A DNA stretch of 10,192 bases from CAYNMC01 sp964398365 (GTDB lineage Bacteria; Patescibacteriota; Microgenomatia; UBA1400; CAYNMC01). The DNA lies in contig CAYNMC010000027.1 in the NCBI GenBank assembly GCA_964398365.1, forward strand, positions 1 through 10,192, given 5' to 3'. Below the pieces are notes generated by a model, which saw nothing but the letters and a program-made list of their open reading frames with translations, did no database searches and was not told the origin of the DNA. Below, piece after piece: positions 1 to 7,234 of this stretch (the stretch's first letter is position 1; every line of letters begins with the position of its first letter). A program made the position numbers and the translations under genes.

Positions 1-139
1 AGGAGTAGTTGTTACTAATGTTGCTAAAATGTTGCTAACAGCGTTAATTTTTGCAGCCTACTACATAAACGAATAGCACGTGCAATTGATTTATGTAATA
101 CCGGTGTTGCTTCAAGAGGCAACACCCGGTGTTGGTTTT
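1..139. repeat. 139-bp direct repeat, copy A, with two dyads
   Basis: Identical base for base to 9610-9748. It begins with a near-tandem ATGTTGCTAA pair. It then holds a nested dyad centred at 79/80: outer arms TACATAAA (62-69) and TTTATGTA (90-97) around an inner GCACGTGC (76-83), with equal 6-nt spacers. A second hairpin has stem GGTGTTGC (103-110) with GCAACACC (119-126), extendable by two outer pairs across one bulged C. No open frame is shared meaningfully by both copies. The window starts at or inside the repeat, so its true left edge is unknown. It could be a non-autonomous mobile element or a structured RNA; the sequence does not decide. Confidence 0.9.
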
Positions 140-356
140 CGAAAAAGTACTGGACGAGGACGCTAAATTGCTTAAAATGAAAGAGGTTGCAAGAATTTAA
201 AAGTTTTTATCAAAGGAAAATCAAAAATTAGCTGGTTTGGTTTAGCCTTTGTGAAAGAATTATTTTTTGTTAGGAAGGGAAGCTAAAACTGGAAAGTATT
301 TTATTGAAGGCAAGAAAGTCAGCAAAGAAAAATCGCTAGAAAAAGAAAATTTTTAA
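138..356 (+). pseudogene. Decayed reading frame upstream of dprA
   Basis: One reading frame, the same as dprA's, reads like protein but is broken by TAA (198-200), TAG (243-245) and TGA (252-254), and ends in TAA (354-356) four bases before the dprA ATG. The pieces are lysine- and glutamate-rich, for example FEKVLDEDAKLLKMKEVARI before the first stop and GREAKTGKYFIEGKKVSKEK near the end. I do not recognise the family. The left part abuts repeat copy A, so the 5' end may have been lost when the repeat inserted. It could also be non-coding sequence that reads well by chance in an A-rich context. Confidence 0.35.
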
Positions 357-359
357 TTG

Positions 360-1466
360 ATGAAATTGACAGAGAAAGATTATTGGTTGGCTTTTAATGT
401 TTGCGGCGGCTTTGGGCCGAAAAGGTTTGCTTTGGTTTTGAAGTATTTTGGAAACGCCAAAAAAGCTTGGTTAGCCAGCCGTGATCAATGGCAGAAATTA
501 AGATTGCCAGCGGAGCTTCTTGAACGACTTTTTAATTTTAGGATTAAATTTGATTTTATTTCGTATAAAATTCGCTTAGAAAAATATCTTATAACTTTTA
601 TTACTTTAGAAGATAATAATTATCCAATTAACTTAAAAAAAACTGAATATCCTCCATATATACTTTACATTAAGGGACGGTTATTAACTAAAGACTCATT
701 AGCTATAAGTGTAGTAGGTACTAGAAAAATCAGCAATTATGGCAGAGAGGTGGTGGAGAGGCTAGTAGGTAGTCTGGTTGCCGGCGGTTTGACGATTGTT
801 TCGGGGCTGGCGCGGGGAGTAGACAGCTTGGCTCACCGTACCGCCTTAAAATTTGGCGGTCGGACACTGGCGGTGGTGGGCCATGGCTTGGCGATGGTTT
901 ATCCGCCGGAAAATAAACCCCTTGCTGAGCAGATTGGTCAAAAAGGCGCCCTTATTAGTCAGTTTCCTTTGGATGTTTTATCATTGCCTGGTAATTTCCC
1001 TTGCCGCAATCGAACACTTGCCGGCTTGGGCTTGGGAACTTTGGTGATTGAGGGGACAAGCGATTCAGGTTCTTTGATTACTGCCGGTTATTGTCAAGAA
1101 TTTGGTCGGCCGGTTTTCGCCGTGCCTGGACCGATAACTTCGCCCTTATCCGAGGGACCGGCCAGGCTCATTAAAGCCGGCGCTAAACTGGTGACCAGCG
1201 GTAGGGATATTTTTAAAGAATTAAATCTGAGGGTGCCAACCTCAAGTTTTGAAAGCGGACCGCAAAACCCTAAACTCATCAACCATCATCAATTTGCCAA
1301 TGCCACCGAGGAGAAAATTTGGCAGGTGCTCGTGGGTGGCATTAAACACATCGACGAGATTATTCGCGAGACCGGCTTGCCTTCCTCGCTTGTTGCTTCA
1401 ACTTTAACTTCGCTTGAACTTCAAGGCTTGGTGAAAAATCTAGGTAATGCGGAATACTGTCTTTAG
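360..1466 (+). CDS. dprA: DNA-processing protein DprA (DprA/Smf family)
   Basis: DprA binds incoming single-stranded DNA during natural transformation and loads RecA on it in the cytoplasm. The 368-aa product has an N-terminal helical region (about 1-70), the Rossmann-like DprA core (about 85-290) and a C-terminal winged-helix-like part (about 315-366). Core motifs visible are VVGTRK (118-123), SGLARGVD (148-155), GHGLAMVYPPEN (174-185), PGNFPCRNR (210-218, the family's RNR signature), GTLVIE (226-231) and FAVPGP (253-258). I chose ATG at 360; a TTG directly before it (357) is in frame but less likely. No clear Shine-Dalgarno sequence is present. Composition changes sharply inside the gene: 541-660 has 23 G+C in 120 bases and 781-840 has 38 in 60. 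Length is normal. It converges on the protease gene 87 bp away, with no obvious terminator between. Confidence 0.93.
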   Translation: MKLTEKDYWLAFNVCGGFGPKRFALVLKYFGNAKKAWLASRDQWQKLRLPAELLERLFNFRIKFDFISYKIRLEKYLITFITLEDNNYPINLKKTEYPPYILYIKGRLLTKDSLAISVVGTRKISNYGREVVERLVGSLVAGGLTIVSGLARGVDSLAHRTALKFGGRTLAVVGHGLAMVYPPENKPLAEQIGQKGALISQFPLDVLSLPGNFPCRNRTLAGLGLGTLVIEGTSDSGSLITAGYCQEFGRPVFAVPGPITSPLSEGPARLIKAGAKLVTSGRDIFKELNLRVPTSSFESGPQNPKLINHHQFANATEEKIWQVLVGGIKHIDEIIRETGLPSSLVASTLTSLELQGLVKNLGNAEYCL

Positions 1467-1553
1467 TGGTTAAGTTTCTTCTGCTAAAAATTATCCTGCT
1501 TACAGCTTTTATTTCGCCACTTTAAAAGATGATTTAGAAGTTGTTTGGGAGAT

Positions 1554-2723
1554 TTATTCGCTGACGGCACGTTGGGCATTGATCCGGCCGTAGTACCAGT
1601 ATTTGCCCGTGCCGGGAATTTTGTCGGCGGTGAGTTCTATCTGTTTCCTTACCTGAAGATTGCTGGTGCCCTGCGGAGTGGTCCAAACCAGCGCTGCTAG
1701 ACCGGCAACATGGGGCGTGGCCATAGAAGTACCATTGGCATACTTGTAGCTGTTGCCGGGATAGGTAGAGTAGATGTTAACTCCCGGTGCGGCGACATCG
1801 ACCCAAGTGCCATAACTGGAAAAGGGAGCCTTTTTGTCGTTTTGGTCAGTGGCGGCAACAGCGATAACATTTTTATAATAAGCCGGATAGGTGCGACTGC
1901 GGTTGCCGCTGTTGCCGGCGGCAGCGGTCAAAACCGCGCCTTGATTCCAGGCATAATTAACGGCCTGTTCCAGAGTTTTTGAAGAATAAGGTCCGCCCAA
2001 ACTTAAATTGATAACTTTAGCGCCTTCGTCAGTCGACCAGACGATACAGTTGGCGATCCAGGAATAATAGCCCGAGCCGCTGTCATCAAGCGCTTTGGCG
2101 TTAAACAAACTGGCATGGTAGCCCAAGCCCGCAACACCAATACTATTATTAGTAGCCGCCGCGGCGATGCCGGCCACATGAGTACCATGACCTACTACGT
2201 CGTTTAGGCCCGCGGTGGTGGTGCAGTTGTGATTGGCAACGACTTTCCCCCGCAAGTCTTCATGGTTCAGGTCAATGCCGGTGTCCACAATGGCGATTTT
2301 AATCTCAGCCTGACTTTTGCTGGTGTCCCAGGCGCTGGTAGAGGCAGAAGCGGTTTGGGTGATAAACAGCCCCCACTGATTACCAAGATAAGGGTCGTTG
2401 CTGGTTTCCAGCGCTTCGGCAAGATAGTCCGGTTCAACATACTCAATTTCGCTAAGCAGCAGCAACTGACGAAGTTTATCTTCAAGCTTGCCTCCTTTGG
2501 GTTTTAAAACATCTACCCCCAATTTGTCAATTCGATCAAGCAAAAGCAAACCAAAACGTTGGCGAAGGCTGGCCTTTTGGAGTTCGTCAGTGCCTTCTTT
2601 ATACTTGACGAGCAGCCGGTCGGGGAAGCGGGGTTTGTTTTGAGCCAGGATAGTTGAAGGTTGGTAGAAAAAGAAGAGGAAAAAGAAAAGAATCAAAAAA
2701 ACATGCCATCTTTTTGCCATCAT
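1554..2723 (-). CDS. Secreted subtilisin-like serine protease (peptidase S8, thermitase-like)
   Basis: A 389-aa secreted endopeptidase with a complete catalytic set. A signal peptide or anchor is plain at residues 1-28: basic MMAKRW, then a Phe/Leu-rich hydrophobic run and a likely cut near ILAQ. Residues 32-101 look like an I9/fervidolysin-type propeptide, beginning PRFPDRLLVKYKEGT and ending IEYVEPDY. The S8 domain follows (about 115-389): Asp147 in AIVDTGID, His179 in GHGTHVAG, oxyanion Asn271 in AAAGNSG, and Ser333 in GTSMATPHVAG. No C-terminal domain follows, so the enzyme is compact and probably released or tethered only by its signal segment. Two ATGs start the frame (2723 and 2720). 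The outer one fits the promoter placed five bases upstream, which suggests a leaderless transcript. Role is inferred: digestion of external protein or host/neighbour surface processing. Confidence 0.95.
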   Translation of the reverse strand: MMAKRWHVFLILFFFLFFFYQPSTILAQNKPRFPDRLLVKYKEGTDELQKASLRQRFGLLLLDRIDKLGVDVLKPKGGKLEDKLRQLLLLSEIEYVEPDYLAEALETSNDPYLGNQWGLFITQTASASTSAWDTSKSQAEIKIAIVDTGIDLNHEDLRGKVVANHNCTTTAGLNDVVGHGTHVAGIAAAATNNSIGVAGLGYHASLFNAKALDDSGSGYYSWIANCIVWSTDEGAKVINLSLGGPYSSKTLEQAVNYAWNQGAVLTAAAGNSGNRSRTYPAYYKNVIAVAATDQNDKKAPFSSYGTWVDVAAPGVNIYSTYPGNSYKYANGTSMATPHVAGLAALVWTTPQGTSNLQVRKQIELTADKIPGTGKYWYYGRINAQRAVSE

Positions 2724-2728
2724 GCTTA

Positions 2729-2757
2729 ATCTTAAAGAATAATAATTTTTCTGTCAA
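2729..2757 (-). promoter_or_regulatory. Promoter of the S8 protease gene, leaderless geometry
   Basis: On the minus strand a perfect -35 TTGACA (2757-2752) is followed after exactly 17 bases by TAAGAT (2734-2729, four of six matches to TATAAT), then only five bases before the ATG. Transcription would start at or next to the start codon, which matches the absence of a Shine-Dalgarno sequence. Confidence 0.6.
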
Positions 2758-3181
2758 TAGACTAGATGGATTTCTAACTCTTAGACTTTTAAAGTAATTA
2801 ACAAGGTTATTATTGTTTTTGTTATTTGCGGACTTGTGTGGGCTTTGAAGATCAGCAAACAAGAGAGAGTCAATCAGCTTAGCATTAAAACCTTAAGTTT
2901 TTTCTTCAAGCTAAGTTAAAGCCTAAGCTAGCTTCACAGAGTTACGATAACTTCAGAGCTTCTTAAAAAGTGTTTTACAACAAAGATAACTCATTTTTTT
3001 CTCAATGACTCCGCAGGCTTTATCACTGAAGCTTGTTTTGTCTTATTAATACAATCAATCAACGCACGCGCTCTCGTTTATTGTAGTAGGTTTTTGCCGT
3101 GCTGAACTTGGTTATTTTGTTTGGCCCCCTTGGTTGGTTAGAAGAATTTTAAGAGGAAATTTAAGCTAAATTTAAGGTTTT

Positions 3182-3221
3182 TACCAAAGGTGTTAAGATC
3201 ACATCACCTCCAAGGTGTTAA
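3182..3221 (+). repeat. 40-bp dispersed repeat, arm 1 (inverted relative to 9536-9575)
   Basis: Matches the reverse complement of 9536-9575 at 39 of 40 positions (C at 3202 against T). Each arm contains two direct copies of AAGGTGTTAA 24 bp apart (starting at 3188 and 3212 here). The same decamer reappears as TTAACACCTT at 3226-3235 and alone at 8427-8436. A weaker, gapped resemblance lies between genes at 6084-6115. It looks like an intergenic repeat family or a set of binding sites. Confidence 0.8.
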
Positions 3222-3237
3222 AGCCTTAACACCTTGG
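3210..3237. promoter_or_regulatory. Perfect 12-bp hairpin upstream of topA
   Basis: CCAAGGTGTTAA (3210-3221), loop AGCC, TTAACACCTTGG (3226-3237). It overlaps the right end of the 40-bp repeat and supplies an extra inverted copy of its decamer. No T-run follows, so it is unlikely to be an intrinsic terminator. A dyad operator about 100 bp before the topA promoter or a repeat-borne structure are the alternatives. Confidence 0.55.
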
Positions 3238-3330
3238 GTAAAGAAGAAGTTAATTTGGGTTAGCACTTGCAAATCAAAGCAAAAGCCATTATGGTAGATT
3301 AAAAGCCAGAGCAAGGTAATTTGAGGCTTG

Positions 3331-3339
3331 TGTTAGAAT
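3331..3339 (+). promoter_or_regulatory. Probable extended -10 promoter of topA
   Basis: TGT followed by TAGAAT (3334-3339) gives an extended -10 box with five of six matches to TATAAT. No good -35 hexamer lies 16-18 bases upstream, which extended -10 promoters tolerate. The predicted start leaves roughly 20 bases of leader before the topA ATG. A weaker alternative is TTGCAA (3267-3272) with TATGGT (3290-3295), 17 apart. Confidence 0.4.
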
Positions 3340-3366
3340 AAATTTCTAAAAAGATTCTTTTCGAAA

Positions 3367-5502
3367 ATGAAGCTTGTGGTTGTTGAATCACCAACAAAAG
3401 CGCGAACCTTAAGCCGTTTTTTGGACAAAAACTATCAAATAATGGCTTCGATGGGTCATGTTTACGATTTACCCAAAAAACGATTAAGCGTTGATATTGC
3501 CCATGATTTTCAGCCCCAGTATGAAGTGGTGCCCGCTAAAGTTGAAGTGCTTGAGAGGTTGCGGCAGGCGGCCCAAAAGGCAAAGTTGGTGATTTTGGCC
3601 ACCGATCCTGATCGTGAGGGCGAGGCAATTGCTTATCATCTTGCTTTTTTGCTGAGTTCGCCTAAGGCAGTTTTACTGTCGCCTTCAACAGCAACTGCGC
3701 AAAAAGCGCTAGTTGATTCTGAAAAAGACAAAGGCACTCCGAATAAGAAGAGGCGCCAAATTGATCAAGTTGACCAAGACAAATTCGTCAGGATCACCTT
3801 TCACGAAATCACCGAAGCGGCGATCAAGGAAGCTTTAAAAAATCCGGGTCAGCTTAATTTGCCTTTGGTTGAAGCTCAACAGGCGCGTCGGATTCTTGAC
3901 CGGCTGGTAGGTTATAAACTTTCACCCTTATTATGGCGGAAGGTTCGCCGCGGTTTGTCAGCCGGCCGGGTCCAGTCGGTGGCTTTGCGGTTGATTGTGG
4001 AAAGGGAAAAAGAGATTAAGCAGTTTGCCAAAAAGGAATACTGGACAATCGAATGTAAAATCAGAAATCAAAACTCAAAAATCAAAAATAGCGAAGATTT
4101 TTTGGCGAATTTATTGAGTAAAAACGGTGAGAAATATGAGAAAAACACCACGATCAAATTATTTGCCGGTGATTATAGCTATACGGAATCAAGGATCAGT
4201 AACCAGCAATTGTGCGACGAAATTATTAAAGATTTAAAAAAACAAAAGTTTGTGGTAGAAAATGTTGAGGAAAAGGAAACGAGGCGCACGCCGCCGCCGC
4301 CATTTACCACCTCCACCTTACAACAAGCAGCCAACCGGGTGTTTGGTTTTTCCGCCAAGAAGACGATGAGCTTGGCCCAGCGGCTTTATGAAGAAGGCTA
4401 TATTACTTATCATCGTACCGACTCCTTTAATTTAGCCGAGACGGCGGTCAAAAATATCCGCGCTTACTTGCGTCAAGAATTTGGCGAAAAATATTTGTCG
4501 CCGGAGCCGCGGGTTTACAAAACCCGATCCAAACTGGCCCAAGAGGCGCACGAGGCAATTAGGCCAACCAGAATAAATTCAAAATTCAAAATGCAAAATT
4601 CAAAATTTGATGCTGAGACCCAGCATTTATACGAACTGATTTGGAAGCGGACAGTGGCTACCCAGATGGCGGCAGCCAGATCACTTCAGACAAATGTGAC
4701 GATTAAAGCCGGTCCTTATTTGCTCAAAGTCAGCGGTCTGCGCCTGCTTTTCGAGGGTTACCTTAGACTTTATCCAGAATTGCTGAGAGAGAAAGGCTTG
4801 CCGCCCCTTCATGCCGGAGATCAGTTAAAGCTGCTGGCGGTCTTAGCTAAAAAAAATTTTACTACCCCGCCGCCGCGCTACACCGAAGCCTCGTTGGTGA
4901 AAGTGCTTGAGGCTAAGGGTATCGGCCGGCCCTCAACTTATGCGCCTACAATTTCTTTAATCCAGAATCGTGGTTATGTGGAGAAGAAAGAGGGAGTTTT
5001 TTGGCCGACACCAGTAGGCGAGGCAGTGATCAACTTTTTAACGCCTCATTTTCCGACGCTGATTGATATTCCTTTTACGGCCGAAATGGAAGGCGATTTA
5101 GATGCCATTGCCCGCGGTGAAAAACCTTGGGTTGAGGTTTTGCGTCAGTTTTACCAGTCATTTGAGAAGAAATTAGATTCGGTAAATAAAAATTCGCCGC
5201 GGATAAAAATTGAGGCCGCAGAAACAGGAAAAAAATGTCCCAAATGTGGTGAAGGCGAGGTTGTAATCCGCACCAGCAGGTTTGGCAAATTTTTATCCTG
5301 TTCGCGTTTCCCCCAATGTGACTGGAAAGGTGACTATCAGGAAAGAATTGCAGGCATTAACTGTCCCCAGTGTGGCAGTCCGGTAGTGTTGCGCCGCAGC
5401 CGCCGCGGCCGCCAGTTTTATGGTTGCTCCCGCTGGCCGGCCTGTCAGTGGGCAAGCTGGTATAAACCAAAAGAAAACCTGCCTCAAAATGAGCGAAGTT
5501 AA
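3367..5502 (+). CDS. topA: DNA topoisomerase I (type IA)
   Basis: Relaxes negative supercoils by single-strand passage, with Mg2+ bound at the Toprim site. The 711-aa protein has the Toprim domain at 1-150 (Glu7 in VVVESPTKA, and DPDREGE at 80-86), then the type IA core. The core carries the catalytic Tyr348 in GYITYHRTDS, EAHEAIRPT (393-401), and the GIGRPSTYAPTI segment (518-529). Two C-terminal four-Cys zinc fingers follow: Cys624/627/645/651 and Cys666/669/687/693. Oddities: about 35 extra residues separate DPDREGE from FHEIT (about 98-140), and two stretches (about 231-242 and 403-415) are encoded by tandem 7-mers. No Shine-Dalgarno sequence is visible. The last 14 bases overlap the next gene, so this appears to be the first gene of a four-gene operon. 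Confidence 0.96.
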   Translation: MKLVVVESPTKARTLSRFLDKNYQIMASMGHVYDLPKKRLSVDIAHDFQPQYEVVPAKVEVLERLRQAAQKAKLVILATDPDREGEAIAYHLAFLLSSPKAVLLSPSTATAQKALVDSEKDKGTPNKKRRQIDQVDQDKFVRITFHEITEAAIKEALKNPGQLNLPLVEAQQARRILDRLVGYKLSPLLWRKVRRGLSAGRVQSVALRLIVEREKEIKQFAKKEYWTIECKIRNQNSKIKNSEDFLANLLSKNGEKYEKNTTIKLFAGDYSYTESRISNQQLCDEIIKDLKKQKFVVENVEEKETRRTPPPPFTTSTLQQAANRVFGFSAKKTMSLAQRLYEEGYITYHRTDSFNLAETAVKNIRAYLRQEFGEKYLSPEPRVYKTRSKLAQEAHEAIRPTRINSKFKMQNSKFDAETQHLYELIWKRTVATQMAAARSLQTNVTIKAGPYLLKVSGLRLLFEGYLRLYPELLREKGLPPLHAGDQLKLLAVLAKKNFTTPPPRYTEASLVKVLEAKGIGRPSTYAPTISLIQNRGYVEKKEGVFWPTPVGEAVINFLTPHFPTLIDIPFTAEMEGDLDAIARGEKPWVEVLRQFYQSFEKKLDSVNKNSPRIKIEAAETGKKCPKCGEGEVVIRTSRFGKFLSCSRFPQCDWKGDYQERIAGINCPQCGSPVVLRRSRRGRQFYGCSRWPACQWASWYKPKENLPQNERS
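4058..4092 (+). repeat. Tandem heptamer block inside topA, first
   Basis: About five consecutive 7-bp units close to AAATCAA (variants AAATCAG, AACTCAA, AAATAGC). They encode the KIRNQNSKIKNS stretch at TopA residues 231-242. Seven is not a multiple of three, so each unit is read in a different frame. Confidence 0.6.
4575..4609 (+). repeat. Tandem heptamer block inside topA, second
   Basis: About five units of AAAATTC (variants AAAATGC and AAAATTT, first unit one base short) lie directly after the conserved EAHEAIRPT coding segment. They encode NSKFKMQNSKFD at TopA residues 404-415, ahead of the conserved LYELIWKR. The period matches that of the first block. Confidence 0.65.
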
Positions 5503-6088
5503 AGAAAATTTATCACCTTGGGATCGTCTAAGAATCAGCCGCCAAGCGCTTATGAAGAGGATTTCGACCTTCCTAAGTGAGTCTCCAGAGGGGATGTTGA
5601 GGTTGGACGCCGTGGAGGTTTTGACCCTTGATCCGAATAATTATTTGCGTCGTTTAGAAACAGCCATTGAAGATGCAAATGAGGAACGAAGGCAGAAAGC
5701 TACCCAATTATTGGACGAACTCAGGAGAAGTGTCGCCACGCAAACTTCTTATACTATTGGTGATTTAATAATGAAAAGTAAAACATATCAACTTTTGAGC
5801 AAGAACTTAAAAACAAAAGGAAAAGACAGAAAGCTTGAGGATTTGGAAAGATTTGGCGTCATGGTTCAGCTGGGCAATCAAACGCACAAACTTTTGGAGA
5901 TGCCGCCCCAAGATTTTTTTGTTGAATATAAAAGAAGTTTAGCAGAGTCAGGTTTACCTGAGGACTTAACCCGGCTGATAATAGAGGAGGCCGAGCGTCT
6001 TGCCCGATGGCTTTATCCTGAGTGGCAGGGTAGCCCCGCCGGTGATGCCGCGAGGCTTGAATTCGAAAATACACTTGTTGGCTATTAA
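5489..6088 (+). CDS. Uncharacterised 199-aa helical protein, topA operon
   Basis: I do not recognise this family. The start chosen is ATG 5489, whose first 14 bases overlap the topA end in another frame; an upstream extension to 5420 would run through the topA zinc-finger region and is read as shadow. The overlap suggests translational coupling with topA. The protein is charged and predicted almost wholly helical, with no cysteine, signal peptide or membrane segment. A heptad-like Leu/Glu/Arg stretch lies at about 50-85 (LRRLETAIEDANEERRQKAT and what follows). The C-terminal half contains LERFGVMVQLGNQTHKLLEM and an acidic/aromatic ARWLYPEWQG. It is probably cytoplasmic. Its partner could be TopA or the next gene product; that is inference from position only. 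Confidence 0.8.
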   Translation: MSEVKENLSPWDRLRISRQALMKRISTFLSESPEGMLRLDAVEVLTLDPNNYLRRLETAIEDANEERRQKATQLLDELRRSVATQTSYTIGDLIMKSKTYQLLSKNLKTKGKDRKLEDLERFGVMVQLGNQTHKLLEMPPQDFFVEYKRSLAESGLPEDLTRLIIEEAERLARWLYPEWQGSPAGDAARLEFENTLVGY

Positions 6089-6130
6089 TACCTTGGTGTA
6101 ATCTTAAAACCACACCTGCTGTGTAAAGAG

Positions 6131-7204
6131 ATGATTGAAAAAGAAAGTGACTTGTTCTTTCCCTTAAAAGAATTTAGGGGTGGTAAAGAAAAACCTTTTC
6201 TGAATTTAAGTTTTACCGATTGGCTTAAACCTCTTTGGCAAGAGAGACCTTCATCCTCAAAATTGGCAAGTTTATCTCAAGATTTAAGTTTAGGGTTTGA
6301 GCTTTCGAAAGAAGAAAGAAAAATAAAAATTTCCCAATTAGCTCATCTTTGGTTTCCCGCTGCCTTGATTTTTGCCAGAAATCCAGAAGTTTGTTTAGAT
6401 TTTAAAGGGCGGTCTTTAGCAGAGGTGACAAAGTGGTTGGAAGACAAACATTATTTTCCCACCCAGCAAACGAAAAGAAAGACAATTGCCGAACTCCTTC
6501 TTGGTACCGTTACGACAGGCTTTGAGAATTCACCGGTAGGCCAGAATCTTAGGGATTTTATGGTTGGTGAGGGTGGCCGCAAACTTTGGCAGGCAGTTTG
6601 TGCCCATCAAGGTTATTTTTTAAACGAGAAAAAAATACGCCAGCCGCTTTTGGGAGGAGATGTTAGCCAAAGCTCAATTTTTGAAGAATTAAATGCCTTA
6701 CCGTTCAAATTGACGAAACTTATAGAATTTTGTTTCTGCAGCAAATTTTTGGAGCCTGAGGTTCTGGTTTTGTTTGAGAGGGTTTTAGCGGTTCAACTTC
6801 AAGAAGACGACCTAAAGGTTCAGATTTTTTACCAGCCGGATATGATTTTTGCTTTACTTTCTTCTGAGGGTTGGCAGGTGGGGATTTTTGATTTAAAACT
6901 TGGTTCTTGGCAGGAGAAATCACCTTGGCGTTACACCTTGGCTTTTTACCATAAAGTTGCCTCGGCCTTAAAGCGGTATCTTGATAACAATAAGAAAGCT
7001 AAAGAGAGACTGGTGGGTGGAAGTCAGCTTGATTTGAATTTAAAAAACCAGTCAGCACCCTCGGCTTATGGTTTGCTTTGGTTTCTGGAAGGCCAGCCGG
7101 TAGCCAGCCGACCCTTAGCGAGAGTAGCCGATTTACAAGTGCCGGCTTTGGATGATGAGGAATTTTGGCGTTTAAACCATTACCTTTTTAGGGTTCAAAG
7201 ATAG
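6131..7204 (+). CDS. Uncharacterised 357-aa protein with PD-(D/E)XK-like nuclease signature
   Basis: Third gene of the topA operon, 42 bp after the previous stop. No overall family is recognised, but residues 210-285 fit the RecB/Cas4-type PD-(D/E)XK fold. A helix carrying Glu216 (VLFERVLAVQL) is followed by a strand ending in Pro-Asp237 (IFYQPDMIF). Seventeen residues later comes the strand GIFDLKLG with Asp254-x-Lys256, and then a helix RYTLAFYHKVASAL with Tyr268 and Tyr273, resembling the Q-x-x-x-Y helix of RecB-like nucleases. Residues 1-205 are of unknown type and rich in Trp, Phe and Leu. The C-terminus (about 310-357) is a short mixed tail. No signal peptide is present. A DNA or RNA nuclease role next to TopA is inference; the motif could be chance in an AT-biased protein. 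Start ATG 6131 lacks a clear Shine-Dalgarno sequence. Confidence 0.8.
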   Translation: MIEKESDLFFPLKEFRGGKEKPFLNLSFTDWLKPLWQERPSSSKLASLSQDLSLGFELSKEERKIKISQLAHLWFPAALIFARNPEVCLDFKGRSLAEVTKWLEDKHYFPTQQTKRKTIAELLLGTVTTGFENSPVGQNLRDFMVGEGGRKLWQAVCAHQGYFLNEKKIRQPLLGGDVSQSSIFEELNALPFKLTKLIEFCFCSKFLEPEVLVLFERVLAVQLQEDDLKVQIFYQPDMIFALLSSEGWQVGIFDLKLGSWQEKSPWRYTLAFYHKVASALKRYLDNNKKAKERLVGGSQLDLNLKNQSAPSAYGLLWFLEGQPVASRPLARVADLQVPALDDEEFWRLNHYLFRVQR

Positions 7205-7207
7205 TGT

Positions 7208-7234
7208 ATGATTAAAGTAAAGGATGAGCAATGA
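7208..7234 (+). other. Possible 8-codon leader ORF coupled to the next gene
   Basis: ATG 7208 opens an eight-residue frame (MIKVKDEQ) that ends in TGA 7232-7234, overlapping the ATG at 7231 in the classic ATGA arrangement. The stop would put ribosomes exactly at the next start. It may be fortuitous, because a usable ribosome site is also present. Confidence 0.25.
7219..7225 (+). promoter_or_regulatory. Shine-Dalgarno-like site for the 200-aa gene
   Basis: AAAGGAT lies about six bases before ATG 7231. It is the only convincing ribosome site in the window and supports 7231 over the in-frame ATG at 7258. Confidence 0.5.

Larger units (their letters stand above)
2758..3333. other. Gene-free interval between the divergent S8 protease and topA
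   Basis: No frame with convincing protein character is present on either strand. The interval holds the protease promoter at its left edge, several imperfect short dyads built on CTTAGC/GCTAAG around 2878-2935, the 40-bp dispersed repeat (3182-3221), the perfect hairpin (3210-3237) and the topA promoter at its right edge. I see no tRNA signature. The rest shows nothing I can name. Confidence 0.5.

Noticed and set aside
2229..2507. Plus-strand open frame opposite the S8 protease
   Set aside because: Antisense shadow of a gene with intact catalytic motifs; no motif or start signal of its own. The same applies to the other frames lying opposite or within dprA, topA and the operon genes.
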